Position numbers and translations under genes: made by a program
In this document: positions 53,742-64,000 of the stretch, in pieces
Position numbering within the stretch: position 1 is the first letter of the stretch
Layout of the letters: every line of letters begins with the position of its first letter
The notes under the pieces: generated by a model
What the model was told of the DNA's origin: nothing
What the model saw: only the letters and a program-made list of their open reading frames with translations
Database searches by the model: none
NCBI RefSeq assembly: GCF_024339025.1
Contig: NZ_CP101415.1
Coordinates: forward strand, 372,001-436,000
Length of the DNA stretch: 64,000 nucleotides
Reading direction: 5' to 3'
DNA from: Mycoplasma bradburyae
GTDB lineage: Bacteria; Bacillota_I; Bacilli_A; Mycoplasmatales; Mycoplasmoidaceae

Positions 53742-56477
53742 TTAATCTAGTAATTGATTTAATTCTAATAAATTATTTTTTAATTTAGCGATCGATGCAG
53801 TGATTATTTGATTATCTATATCTTCTGGAGTTGTTGTATTAACGAAGATAAAATAGCCATCATCATTTGCTTGAACATGGACGTAATTAGAACAATTTTC
53901 TCTAATTTCATCTAATAATTCTAAATAACGTTGATTAGCTTGATTCTTAAGAATCAAGAATGGATTAAGAAGATTAATACTTCTTTTAGCATGATTTATT
54001 TCGAAATTAGATTCGTTATTAAGATCTAATTTAAAGTTCTTAGCAATATTGAAGTATGATTTATTCTTATTATTAGTTATTGTGAAATTGTGGTTATGTT
54101 TATTTTCTTTTTTTAAGAAATAAACAAACTTAGGTTCATAAACAGGATAATATCTCACATAAGGTACGGGAATGATTTTACAACCCACATGAGCACCTAC
54201 TACTGGAACATAATCAATTTCTTCGTATTTTTCATAAGCATTTTGTAGGATTTCGTATTTAAAAAATTCACCTTCTTTATCAATTTTAGTAATTTTATAT
54301 CAAGATTCTGTTCCAGGGGTTGATTTATTTATATATAGTAAATTATTTCTAAATACTTTAGATAAGATGTATTCATAATTCAATTTCTTAGGAATAATTG
54401 ATTTTTCAAAAGTATCTGAAGTTGAGATCTTGTAATTTTTATCTTCGCTATACCATTCACGACTAATCGTTGGTGATATCATAAAAGGAGTAACTCGTTT
54501 AGCTCAATTTGATAAGTAATCGCTAACAACAGTTTTAATAATTTTGATTAGTTCTGTAATTGTTTGGTATTTATCTTTAACTAAATACTGAACATTAAGA
54601 TCATTTAAGTGATAAGTTAAATCTAAATCAGCTTCTGTATATGTAACTTTTTTAAGTGAATTGCTTAATCCGGTATCAAAACCTTTTAATTCACTACTTG
54701 TAATTGTTTTTGGAACATTAACTAAAATACGATCTAATTTTTTGAAATTAATTCAGTTATTAGGATTTTGATATCATTTAACATAATCTTCTTGAGCTTT
54801 GATCGTAAAGAATTCTAATAACTCAGTATTAATTTTGTTATTTTTGTTGGTAATATTCATCAATTTTGAAAATTCTTCATTTTCAAAATTGATACGGTTT
54901 TTATTTTTTTTAGCCGCTTTTTTATCTAACAAATTAGTTTCAAAACTAAAGCCAGGTTTGAAATTTGTTTTAAGAATTTGGTGACGTGTTGCACGAATGA
55001 ATGGAGTGTTTTCGTAGTGATATGCAACTAATGTTTCATAACGGGTAATAGTTCTTCTCGAAACACTACCATCAGAATTGATTGAAACAGAGACATCAGT
55101 ATATGGGAATGACATTTGATGACTGGTCGTAACGTATTCTCATTCCTTATGTTTAGCAATACAATCAAGAATTGGTGTGTTTTTATATTTTAGAGTTATC
55201 GCACTACTAACATCTAGCAATTCTTTGTGATTCTTTTTTAAATAAGTGTAGATATCTTCATCGCAATCATTCTCAAAATCCATATTAAGTTTTCTAGCGA
55301 CATACTTCATTAATTCGTTGTAATTAACACGAGAAGCGAATTGTAAACTTAATGAATGATTAACATTTCAGATATCATTTGTTTCAGCTAATCTTGAGCT
55401 TTCAAATTCTTCAAATGCTTTAATAGCTTTCTTGTTTTTTAAGAAGATTGGTAATAAGAACAGACCGATAATTAAAAAGAATGAAAAGATAATAAAACCA
55501 TTACCAATCTTTTTACCTCGGATATTATTCTTAGTATAATACTCCTTAATTTCTTTTAATAAACGGTCACATTCTTTAATTAAAACTTCTTGCTTTTTGA
55601 AAGGACTATGATCTTCGTTGATTATTGTAGATAAATATTGATCAACTAACGGATCAATAGATTCAGTAATTTTGCCATAAAAATTATTAATCGGATCTAC
55701 TGCAATCTGAACATAATTTAGATGATATTTATCATGATTTTCGTCTTTTCATTTATTCTCATTATAATCATTAACAAAAGTTGGAATAGCTAATTCTGAT
55801 ATTGTATTAGAGTCAATTAAACTACTTATGTTAAAGTTTGTTTTTTTAGAACTTTCTAAGTGATCATTTTCAGCATTTTCAAAAACTATAGGTTTAGAAT
55901 CAGTTGGTCTGACTTCTTTTGGTTTAAGATCTATAAGAATTTCTGCATTGTTATTTTCAGGCATTTCGCTATTATCAGTTACTTTGTAACTAAGTTCAGG
56001 TGCTGATATAACAATATCGTCTTCAGAATTAGCTAATTCTGAAGGAATTGCATTATTTTGGTTAACTTCAATCTTAGTTGATTGTTTTTTCAGAACAACA
56101 TTTTTGGTATCTATCCCACCAATCTTAGGGGCTATTTTAGCTATTTCTTTATTGGTATCATCATTAGTAGCTAATGAACATAAATCATCTGCATCAGAAA
56201 CTTTGATATTTTCTTCTTGTTTGTTATCTAAAGAATCATTATTATTTAATGATTCTTCCTTTGCAAATTCCGATTCATTTTTTGTTTCTTCTTTAGTTTT
56301 ATCTAATGATTTGGATTGCTTGTTTTCTTCTAAATTAGATGGTTCTTCTTTTTCTATATCTAGTTTCTTATCTACACTTTGGTCTGCTTTATTAGATTGA
56401 TCTTGATTATTGTTTTTAGATATTGTAATACTATAATCTCAATCTTCGTTATTATCAGAAAATTCTTTTATAAACAT
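53742..56477 (-). CDS. Large single-span membrane protein partner of LemA, unknown function
   Basis: This 911-residue protein starts MFIKEFSENNNEDWDYSI. Residues 1-~250 are acidic low complexity (Glu/Asn/Asp/Ser). After a coiled-coil-like stretch (EVLIKECDRLLKEIKEYY), one membrane helix (GNGFIIFSFFLIIGLFLLPIF, about residue 330) follows, then ~560 residues of presumably extracellular folded sequence. That part contains many Tyr/Asn and motifs without known meaning (WEYVTTSHQMSFPYTDVSVS, YVPVVGAHVGCKIIPVPYVRYYPVYEP). I recognise no catalytic signature. TGA Trp codons are spread throughout. lemA follows immediately. LemA genes elsewhere often accompany TPM-domain or protease genes; this partner looks unrelated. 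Confidence 0.7.
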
Positions 56478-56607
56478 ATTAATAATTTACGTGAATTACT
56501 TGTTTAGTTAATTATTATTTAATAATTAAAAAACTAAGCATAGTTACATTTATTTTATTAGAAATAAAAAAATGCGTTATTTTATCTTTCTATATATTTA
56601 ATAAAAA

Positions 56608-56637
56608 ACAAGAGATAAATTCTATTTATCTCTTGTT
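56608..56637 (-). terminator. Terminator after VlhA-leader lipoprotein gene
   Basis: AACAAGAGATAAAT / ATTTATCTCTTGTT 14-bp palindromic stem, followed by T-rich sequence on the minus strand; 41 bases past the stop at 56678. Confidence 0.75.
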
Positions 56638-56677
56638 AATTAGAAAATTGCAAAAAAAGAATTGATTAAAATTGTTG

Positions 56678-57259
56678 TTATTTAGAGCTAACACCAGTGC
56701 TAGTGCTTGTAGTTGCAGATGCAGATGCGCTACCGCTCATCACAGATCCACTAGCTACCGCATTACCTTCAGTTGTTGTAGTTGCAGGGGCTGTTGCGCT
56801 AGCTGATAAAAAATCTGTAAGTTTAATAGGGTTAGCGGCAGTTACGGTAGTTTGTTTTTTAACAAATTTAACAGTAATAGTTATACTTGTATCTTCTTTT
56901 TGACCTAGAACTACAGATAAGCTTCAACCATTAGAAATAGTTTCTGGATATGGTGTGGCTAATTTAAAGCTCATATCAGTAAGTTCGGAAACTTTAACAG
57001 TGTTTCTTTTAACAACCATCTTATTTTTAACTATTGAAAAGCTATCGCTAGTTAATCCGTTAATGTATTGTTGAACATTAGCTACTTCAGATGAAGGATC
57101 AATTGGCATTCTATTTGTTGAACTATTTGATCCAGTTGTTTTAGAATTCATAGATTGAGTTGCTGATTTAGAATCATCTTTACAACTAGCAGCCGCTAAG
57201 CTTAATAAAGATCCTACACTTAATAAGCTAATTAATTTGAAAATATTTTTTCTTTTCAC
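56678..57259 (-). CDS. Small lipoprotein with VlhA-like leader
   Basis: This 193-residue product starts at GTG, with leader VKRKNIFKLISLLSVGSLLSLAAASC and lipobox LAAASC, nearly the M. gallisepticum VlhA leader. The mature part (~168 residues) has a Ser/Thr/Asn linker, a ~95-residue beta-like domain (VQQYINGLTSDSFSIVKNK onward; one TGA Trp in SNGWSLSVVL), and a Ser/Ala/Thr-rich repetitive C terminus (SGSASASATTSTSTGVSS). The family is not recognised. It is monocistronic between a terminator and a long noncoding region. Confidence 0.8.
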
Positions 57260-58059
57260 GAAATTTACTATCTTCCTTGTTAATGATTTAAATCTAAATT
57301 TTCTCTTATAATTTTTAGTTATTTAAATCCTCGAAAATTCTAACATAGCAAGGATATATGTTGTATTTTTTACATTCCAGTATTAACTTTTAGTTAATTA
57401 TTATTAATTGAAGCTATTGAAACAAATTTAATTTAATCGATTATATTTTGGTATTAAAAAGACAAACCTAATTATGTAGTTTCTAGAACGGTATAAAAAT
57501 TATAAAAAGTTAAACAATAAAAGATGATTGAAATTGAGGCATTAAAACTTCTCAACAAATGATTAGCTTTTAAATATAAATTAATCTAAAAATATAGATG
57601 TCTAAATTATAAGATTAACATAACTAATAATATTTACAACCAGCAGAACTATTTATTGGAATAAATATCACTTATTATTATCGTATTTGAATTAGTTAAA
57701 ACCCTTTAAAATAAAGAGTTTTATTGATAGAAAAGCGAGTAAGTATTTTTCTATTAAAAAAATTTCAAAAAAACAATTGCTTAGGTATTGATTTTTTACA
57801 AAAATGCGTTAATATATGGTTGTTTAATAATATATAAGAGAGAAAATAAGAAAACTTTTATCATTATGAAAGGTTTATGAACTTTTTAAAAATTACTAAA
57901 TGAAATTTAAGATCCAATAAAAAATAACTTATTAACAGTATTAAGATTATTCGATTTTAAATTCTAGAGATTTTTAGAAAATCTTTAATAAATCGCAATT
58001 TATTATTTTAAAAAATTAAACACAATTCAGTTTATTAATAAAAATTATAGGTACTACAT
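57260..58059. other. 800-base AT-rich region without a supported protein gene
   Basis: No ORF of note is seen on either strand. A promoter-like pair TTGATT (57788-57793) and TAATAT (57810-57815), spaced by 16 bases, faces right, about 240 bases before the gene at 58060, leaving room for a long 5' untranslated region or a small RNA. No hairpin terminator and no repeats longer than A/T runs were found. Confidence 0.4.
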
Positions 58060-58470
58060 ATGATTTTTCAGAAAAAAAGAGAATTACTAATAAGCAAACC
58101 AAGAGTTTATCTTAACTTGAAATCAAGAATGATTTCTAATTTACTAAAGATTGATCGCGAAACCGTTACTCTTCAATTAGAATATAACTGAGCTGCTGAT
58201 AAATCAGGTAACATTGCATTAATTAATAAAATTAACAAACTTATTGATAGAAGTTGAAATACTAGCCTTAAAAAGTTGGTTGCTAAATTCAAAAAAATTC
58301 AAAAATGAACTGAAGATGAAATTAAATACTTTTCTTCAAGCATTATTGAATTACAAGATAAAGAATTATCACTGTTTCTAAACATAAACAATAGAAACGA
58401 CAAAAAAGGTTTATTAAGAGTGAAGAAGCAAAGTAGTGGACTTTTTAATGTAACTAGATCTGTCGCATAG
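58060..58470 (+). CDS. Small basic hypothetical protein
   Basis: This 136-residue frame, ATG 58060 to TAG 58470, needs three TGA codons as Trp (EYNWAADK, DRSWNTS, IQKWTED). It is Lys/Leu/Ile-rich and predicted helical (KRELLISKPRVYLNLKSRM; NKINKLIDRSWNTSLKKLVAKFKKIQ). It has no signal peptide or membrane segment and no recognised domain. It stands alone on the plus strand among minus-strand operons, after an 800-base noncoding stretch and before a terminator. Lack of homology evidence keeps confidence moderate. Confidence 0.55.
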
Positions 58471-58510
58471 CGTCATTTCTAGTAATTCTCTTAGTATCTA
58501 ACATTTATAT

Positions 58511-58539
58511 AAAAGCATTTTTGGGGAAATGCTTTTTTA
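58511..58539 (+). terminator. Terminator
   Basis: AAAAGCATTT / AAATGCTTTT stem with a TTGGGG loop and T tail, 40 bases after the stop at 58470. Confidence 0.82.
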
Positions 58540-58584
58540 TTCGCTTTGTTGACCGATATCAAGATGTTAATAAAATAAATAATA

Positions 58585-58616
58585 AAAAAATATAAGCTTT
58601 AAAAGCTTATATTTTT
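58585..58616 (-). terminator. Terminator of the pepP-smpB-peptidase operon
   Basis: A near-perfect palindrome, AAAATATAAGCTTT / AAAGCTTATATTTT, lies 43 bases past the last stop (58659) of the minus-strand operon. Confidence 0.72.
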
Positions 58617-58658
58617 GCTACAAATGTGTGTATAATAGAAAAATAACCTATGATAAAT

Positions 58659-59078
58659 TTAAGAAAAATCTTTTTTATTCTTTAATGAAGTTACTTTTAC
58701 TTCGTCATCATCTTCTTCTTTAGGTTTTTCTTCTGAATTATACATTGAAAAACCATTACCAAAAGTACTTATAAAAGTATCCATGTTTTCCATAAATTCA
58801 CTGAATTTTTTTGAATGTTCTTCAGATTGTCCATCACCAAACAAAGCTTCATTAACTTTTTGGAAAACTTCTCCTAAATTAGCAATGTTAAGAGTATCTA
58901 TAGAATCTGGAATTTGTCCAGTAAATTTACTTATATTTAACAATTCACCAATAGCTGCATATTTATCAAAACCCAATGCTTTTAATAAATCGCTTTCGCT
59001 AACATCGTCGGTTACATTTAATCGTTCTTTTAGTTCTTCTTTAGATAACTTAAGTATTTGTGCTAATTTCTCTAACAT
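58659..59078 (-). CDS. Small hypothetical acidic protein
   Basis: The 139-residue product starts MLEKLAQILKLSKEELKERLNV, preceded by GAAAGAAG as a weak ribosome binding site. The first ~60 residues are short helices resembling an EF-hand-less or HTH-like bundle (SESDLLKALGFDKYAAIGELLNIS). The middle carries FGDGQSEEHSKKFSEFMENMD and the end is strongly acidic then basic (EEKPKEEDDDEVKVTSLKNKK). The family is not recognised. It overlaps the preceding membrane-protein gene by 29 bases, so it is the last gene of the operon. Confidence 0.65.
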   Translation of the reverse strand: MLEKLAQILKLSKEELKERLNVTDDVSESDLLKALGFDKYAAIGELLNISKFTGQIPDSIDTLNIANLGEVFQKVNEALFGDGQSEEHSKKFSEFMENMDTFISTFGNGFSMYNSEEKPKEEDDDEVKVTSLKNKKDFS

Positions 59079-59526
59079 CTTCTTTCGCTTTTCTTTCTTG
59101 AATTTCTAATAATAATGTTTTAGCAATAATTAATTGTTTCTTTTGGTATTTGGTAATTCTAAAAAAACATTGATTCTTTTTGAAAAATAAGTTTGTAGCT
59201 GTTGCTATATCAAGATAAGTGCTACGTTGCTTTGTATACATAAAGAATCCAAAAATCCCAAATCCTAATACTATTAAAAAAGCAATTAAGAATAATCTTG
59301 ATTCAATTAATTGATAAGTTTGACCATCGGCATTTTTATCCATCATTACCATTATTGTGGTGTTAGGTATTTTATTTTGATTTTTAAAAAAGATTGATAA
59401 TCCGATGATAAAAACAATAATACCGCTTAAAAATCCGACAACCATCATTATTCATGGTTGTTTTTTATTTCTAATACATCAATCAATCGATTTGATTATT
59501 TCGCTAATGTTCCGATTGGATCTCAT
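59050..59526 (-). CDS. Hypothetical two-span membrane protein
   Basis: The 158-residue product starts MRSNRNISEIIKSIDWCIRN (two TGA Trp codons near the start) and overlaps the end of the aminopeptidase gene by 31 bases in another frame. An internal start at MMVVGFLSG is possible. There are two hydrophobic segments: IMMVVGFLSGIIVFIIGLSIFF and LFLIAFLIVLGFGIFGFFMY. The external loop has ~35 residues (QNKIPNTTIMVMMDKNADG). The C-terminal half is basic and cytoplasmic (FRITKYQKKQLIIAKTLL). The family is not recognised. Coupling to the peptidase gene suggests shared expression only. Confidence 0.65.
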
Positions 59527-60986
59527 GGTTCTAGTAATATCGGTTTTTTATCAAACTCTTTTTTAAGATTTAATTTATCGATTAAATCTTCAAATAATGG
59601 CTTAGTAATTGTTACTTGGTAAGTAAATTTTTTGAAGTAAGAATCTGACATTACAAAAAAACCTTCGTGACCAACATCATTACCTCATGAGTTTTCAATC
59701 TTCCATTTGTTAATCTTTAAATTAGCCATTGCTTGATTTAAGTATTCATAAGCTTGTTTAGTTTTCTTAGTTGATACTAATTTGTTAAATTCCATATCGA
59801 TATCTAAGAAACTATCAAGATCTAAATCAACACCAGTAATCACCATAGCATGATTAACTGCTGATAATCAATAATCTAATTGATCAGCTTTTTCAAGACT
59901 TAGATCAATATTGAATAATGTTTCATAATCAAATGATTGATCATCTCAGAAAGTTCTAGCTTGGTTTAAGTAAATTTGTTTTACTTCACTACCAAATCAT
60001 ACAGGGTTTTTATTTAACAATTGTTTGATTGTTAAATAACTAAATAAACCTTGTTCTAAGTTGTAATGAATAACTTCTTCACCTTCAACTACGTTGTTTA
60101 AGTATTTAACACCGAAAGTTTGGTTAAATGGTTTCTTAATTGATGGTGCGTTGATAACTGAGATAAAACCTTGATTTTCAATTAAATCACTGAAATATTT
60201 TTGATAAAAACTTAATGGTGTGTAGTTTTTTTCTGTGATTTTTGATGAATGATAATTAAATCTAGATTCAGAACCATCACTAGAATCACTCTTAGTTATT
60301 TTTGTATAACTAAAGTCAAAACTACTAGGTAATTCACCATAAATTGTGCTTAGTAAATAGAAAACATCATCTAAAGCCTTAGTTTTGATTTTTTGTAATT
60401 CTTCAACTGGTTTATCTTTGTTTTCAAGAATACTAGCAGCAGCTTTATTTAATTTCAAGTTAATTAAGTAATTAACTTGGTTAGTTGATGAAGTGTTAGC
60501 AGTATCTGGCATTACGCTCTTAGGTACTAATCCATATTTTTTAATTACGTTAGTAAGCATAGTTCACTGACCACCATCAGCAACACCATTTCTTAAGATG
60601 AAAGTTAAAGTACGATCTCTTAATTTTTCATTTCTTAGATCAATAACTGATTCTAAGAAATAGTTACAACGTTCAAATTTATCTCAGAAAGCTAAGTAGC
60701 TTTGTGATAATTCTAAATCGTCAATATTAAGTTCTTTAGCTAAGTAATATCTTAATAAGTTCAATCCAGCAAAGATTCAGCAACGACCAGTTTGGAATTG
60801 GTTTACAACATCTAAACTTGGTAGATCAACATTGAAAGATAATGAGTTTTTTGAAAAATTATACCCATTGTAAGCTACAGCTTTAGCACCATTAGCATTT
60901 AAGATATTAGTTAATTGTTTGTTAAATTTAGATCTTGATAATGCCTGGATTTGTTTAATTGAGTCTTTTAGTTCTAATTTTGACAT
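59496..60986 (-). CDS. pepC: C1-family aminopeptidase (PepC/bleomycin-hydrolase-like), copy 1
   Basis: This 496-residue cysteine peptidase has the papain-fold catalytic residues of the C1B family: QTGRCWIFAGLNLLR (Gln and nucleophile Cys ~70, Trp encoded by TGA), NHAMVITGVDLD (His) and WKIENSWGNDVGHEGFF (Asn). The C terminus ILLEPWDPIGTLAK is family-like; in PepC the C-terminal tail lies in the active site and sets aminopeptidase specificity. It is cytoplasmic with no signal and is used for peptide nutrition. Its ATG overlaps the stop of the second copy by one base. The two copies share only moderate identity, so the duplication is old. Confidence 0.93.
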
Positions 60987-62656
60987 TATTTAACTCCTTT
61001 TAGATTAGTTCCTAATGGATCATAACCATCGATTAAGATCGGTTTAGATTCAATTGCTTGTTTTAAGATCTCTTTAGTTTTTAGTTGTTTAACTAAATCG
61101 ATTAATTCTTTATTAATGAATTTTGGATTTGCGAAGAAGTTATCAGCTGCATTAGTTGATACAACCACATCAATTAAGTAGTCATTGAATCAACTATCAG
61201 TCATGTAATAGAATCCTTTAACTCCAACTTTACCACCTCAAGAGTTTTCAATTCTTCATTTCTTGAATTCGAAAGTGTTAGCTAATTCTAAAGCAAATTC
61301 GTATTGGTTGATCTTCTTAGTTTTCTTGTATTTTTGAACTAAAGCTTTTTGGTTATTTAAAGTTTTTTGTTCGTCAAAATCAACGCCGCAGATAGCCATT
61401 GCGTGGTTAGATGAAATGAAGTGGTGTCTTACTTGTTGATTACGATCGATGCTAAAGTCAGAGTTGAATAAAGCGTCATAATCAAAGTGCTCGTTATCAA
61501 AAGCACCGGTTTTATTATCACGGTAGTGTAAAACATCAGCAGCAAATCACATTGTTTGCTTAGAAATTAAGTTAGCTAACGTGAATAATTTAAGGATCTT
61601 CTTATCAACATTTAAGAATGTGAAGTTAGCAGCTTCAATAATATTATTAGAATCTTTTAATTCGTATTTTTGGTTGATCTTGTAATCTTGATCATTACCA
61701 ATAGTTCAAAGATCTAAAAATTCAGCTGAATCATACTTAACGTATTCTTTAGCGAATTCAAGTGGAGTAATACCTTTGATATAAGAGAATTCAGCTTTAA
61801 TTTCTTTGAATTCTTGCTTATCTTTTTCTTCTTGTTTCTTAAGTTCTTCGGTTTGTTTGTTTGCTTCTTTATTTTCTAAAGCTTTGTTTTGTTCAGATTT
61901 CTTAGAATCTTCTTCTTTTTTATCTTTTTCCTTGTTTTCTTCTTCTTTTTTAGCGTCAGCTTGGTATTGTCAATCAAACTTAGTAGGGACAGGTCCATAA
62001 GCTAAAACAAGCATTTCTAACACTTTTTTAAGTGTTGATTTGATAATATCTTCTTGTTTTTTACTATCTTTTTGATTAGCTCTAATTTCTTTAGTAGCTT
62101 TAATTAATAAGATTTGTAATAACTCATTTAATATGAAAGTATTATGACCTGAAAAACTATCAGGCATAATTTCTTGAGGAACTAGACCATATTTATTAAC
62201 TAAGTTATCAAAATAACCATATCAACCACCGTCTTGTCCTGCGTTTCTAAGTTCAGAATTTAGATCACGGTCATCTAGGTCGATATTAGCTTTTTCTACC
62301 ATCTTGTGTAAGAAGGTGTTAGCTCTTTCATATTTGTCTCAAAAGTCCATGTAAGTTTGAGAAAATACGAAATTAGACATCTTTAAGTTGTCAGCTGTTC
62401 TTCTTCTTAAAGCATTAAGACCAGCGAAGATTCAACATCTTCCACTCATATCTTGATCAGTAATGCTAAAGCTTGGTTTTTGTGCGTCGATTAAAAACTC
62501 ATTTAAGTTCTTATCAGGGTTAAATACATTAGTAGCTAAAGTATTAATATCATTAGTAACTAATGCATTTCTAGTTAATAAATATTCACGGTTTTTTTGA
62601 TAACTTAAATTTTTCTTTAAGTATTTTTTGTAATCTAATTTATTGTTTTTTTCCAT
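60986..62656 (-). CDS. C1-family aminopeptidase (PepC-like), copy 2 with charged insertion
   Basis: This 556-residue paralogue of the downstream gene has MSGRCWIFAGLNALRRR (Cys nucleophile near residue 74; Met-Ser where copy 1 and papain have Gln-Thr), SSNHAMAICGVDFDEQ (His) and FKKWRIENSWGGKVGVKGFYY (Asn). The C terminus KPILIDGYDPLGTNLKGVK parallels copy 1. Near residues 225-290 there is a ~55-residue Lys/Glu-only type insertion (KKEEENKEKDKKEEDSKK and on), likely a helical surface arm. In papain the Gln preceding the Cys forms the oxyanion hole; here the corresponding position is Asp (ITDQDMSGRC) or Gln two residues before it, so activity should be tested. It starts 5 bases after smpB. Confidence 0.9.
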
Positions 62657-62661
62657 AAGAT

Positions 62662-63093
62662 TTAGTACTTTCTTATCTCTCTTTGAATATCGCGATTTTT
62701 TATTGATTCTCTTTTATCGTGACGTTTTTTAGGTTTTGCTAGATGAATACTAACTTTAATTTTATTTTTTGAAAAATAGATCTGATAAGGAATAATTACC
62801 ATCGATTGTTGTTTTCTTAATAAATCGATCTTTAAGATTTCGCTTTTATGTAATAACAATTTTCGTGTTCTTGTTTCATTATTAGTTTTTGAAGTATCAA
62901 ACTTATATTTTGGGATCAATAAGTTTAAAATATATGCTTCATTTTTTCTAATAATGACATAACTATCATCAAGACTTCCATGGTGTAGTGCTAATGATTT
63001 AACTTCATTACCTGAAAGACTTATGCCTGCTTCGTATTTATCTAGTAGTTCGTAGTTGTGTTTAGCTTTTTTATTATTAACTAATAATCTCAT
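62662..63093 (-). CDS. smpB: SsrA-binding protein SmpB
   Basis: This 143-residue tmRNA partner rescues stalled ribosomes. It has NNKKAKHNYELLDKYEAGISLSGNEVKSLALHHGSLDDSYV, then YKFDTSKTNNETRTRKLLLHKSEI (oligonucleotide-binding barrel), MVIIPYQIYFSKNKIKVSIHLAKPKKRHDKRESIKNRD and the short basic tail. This is the full family pattern, with conserved H-N-Y, G-E/N-V-K-S-L and K-R-x-D-K-R. The tmRNA gene itself is not in the window. Its ATG overlaps the stop of the upstream membrane protein by one base. Confidence 0.97.
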   Translation of the reverse strand: MRLLVNNKKAKHNYELLDKYEAGISLSGNEVKSLALHHGSLDDSYVIIRKNEAYILNLLIPKYKFDTSKTNNETRTRKLLLHKSEILKIDLLRKQQSMVIIPYQIYFSKNKIKVSIHLAKPKKRHDKRESIKNRDIQREIRKY

Positions 63094-63833
63094 TAAGCTT
63101 TTTGTTGTTTTTTGTTTTTTACCATCTCATCAAACTTAGTGTTAAGTTTCAAGAATAAAAAGATGTTTATTGCATTAATTAAGAAAAAACCAACTATTAA
63201 TAAGTAACCGAAAACATCAATTCCTAACTCATAAACATTAGTTGATGGTATATTGCTAATTTTAAAAGCATATCCAAAATGATCGCCAATCATAATATCT
63301 TTACTAGCATCAGGGAATTGAGTAAAATCAGTAATCAATAAACCTAGAATTAATATAATTCCGCAAACTAGTATAAAAAAACTATAACCAAAAGTTCTGT
63401 AGTTAAAAATTACTTTACTTTTCTTATCTAGTTTTAAATAATTCTCATCTTTAAAACTATAACCATAATAGAATAAAGCGCTAATTACATTTATTAAAAA
63501 TAACACAATACAACAAACTCCATAAGCCGATAAACTTAGTGAAGTATTAGTTTTCATATATGATCCGATAATAGGATCATTGTTTGGTGAAAATAATCAA
63601 AATAATCCAATAGCGCTATCAGTATTTGGTTGGTATTGTTTAGGATACACTACACCTATTAGGATTAATAAAGATAATAATAATAGACTAATTGAAAAAA
63701 TACAAGCAACTAAAAATCTTCAAAAATCAACTTTGATGAAGTTGAAAAATTTTGAATTTTTTCTAGAGTCTTGTAGTTCTTTTTGAAGTTCTTCAATTTT
63801 GCTATCAATATCTTCGGCTTGTATTTTTATCAT
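63093..63833 (-). CDS. Hypothetical multi-span membrane protein
   Basis: The 246-residue product starts MIKIQAEDIDSKIEELQKEL. The N terminus is a short coiled coil. Four hydrophobic segments follow: WRFLVACIFSISLLLLSLLILIGVVY, YGVCCIVLFLINVISALFYYGY, YSFFILVCGIILILGLLI, and FGYLLIVGFFLINAINIFLFL. The C-terminal tail is Lys/Gln-rich. Two TGA Trp codons lie near the first helix and first loop. The family is not recognised. It sits between pepP (gap 4 bases) and smpB (1-base overlap) and belongs to their operon. Confidence 0.7.
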
Positions 63834-63837
63834 TTTA

Positions 63838-64000
63838 CTAAAGTTTCATCCTTGCAATATCTTTAGATAATCAAATCGAGTTAGTTTCTTTTACTTGAAT
63901 CATATCTTCGATACGAATGCCTCCTACATCTGGGATGTAGATACCAGGTTCAATAGTAACGATTGAATCAACACCTAATTTTTCATTAAATGCGCTTGAA
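63838..64000 (-). CDS. pepP: Xaa-Pro aminopeptidase, C-terminal fragment (start outside window)
   Basis: The final ~53 residues of a metallopeptidase are in frame to the window edge: SSAFNEKLGVDSIVTIEPGI, then YIPDVGGIRIEDMIQV. VTIEPGIYI and GGIRIEDM are the two C-terminal metal-ligand Glu motifs of the M24B (creatinase/prolidase fold) family. The stop is TAG 63838. It removes N-terminal residues preceding Pro from peptides. It heads the operon containing smpB and the two C1 aminopeptidases, which together form a peptide-use cluster. Confidence 0.88.

Overview
This window comes from a small-genome mollicute. It is very AT-rich, and TGA must be read as tryptophan (genetic code 4): arcA, leuS, scpA, topJ, the peptidase genes and most others are uninterrupted only when TGA is decoded as Trp. 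A TopJ-type DnaJ protein with an EAGR box, several large acidic coiled-coil proteins and VlhA-like lipoprotein leaders point to the Mycoplasma pneumoniae / M. gallisepticum group, whose members have a terminal attachment organelle. I cannot name the species.

Left part (1-19300). It opens with the end of a coiled-coil protein, a degenerate AAA-ATPase-like protein and a 1006-residue acidic repeat protein, probably a cytadherence/terminal-organelle operon. A small operon on the minus strand encodes a peptide with a double-glycine-like leader and an AT-hook protein. Next come a lone arginine deiminase, a ferredoxin-NADP-reductase-like flavoprotein, a coiled-coil protein, the 4.5S SRP RNA, another acidic coiled-coil protein, an alpha/beta hydrolase, topJ and a grpE with a proline-rich tail.

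Middle (19500-40100). Metabolic and housekeeping genes (aldo/keto reductase, two tandem PEBP proteins, leuS, ktrA, tRNA-Thr) lead into an accessory surface region. This holds two paralogous lipoproteins, one frameshifted in a homopolymer; a membrane-anchored protein; a DUF31/MIP-like serine protease lipoprotein; a class II Fic protein; and a lipoprotein whose C-terminal half is recognisably the IdeS (C66) IgG-cleaving protease fold. The two protease lipoproteins share an N-terminal module. This is the most striking part of the window: a candidate immunoglobulin-degrading cassette.

Right part (40500-64000, mostly minus strand). The mraZ-rsmH-ftsA-like-ftsZ division cluster has a clear MraZ operator of three 10-bp-spaced repeats. 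scpB follows, then one continuous reading frame joining dihydrofolate reductase to ScpA, then plsC, acpS, a DivIVA-like protein and rnhC (plus strand). After that come a lipoprotein, a ROK kinase, a LemA protein next to a 911-residue membrane protein, a VlhA-leader lipoprotein, and an operon of pepP, a membrane protein, smpB, two different C1-family aminopeptidases and two small proteins. I see no insertion sequence, CRISPR array, rRNA or replication origin.
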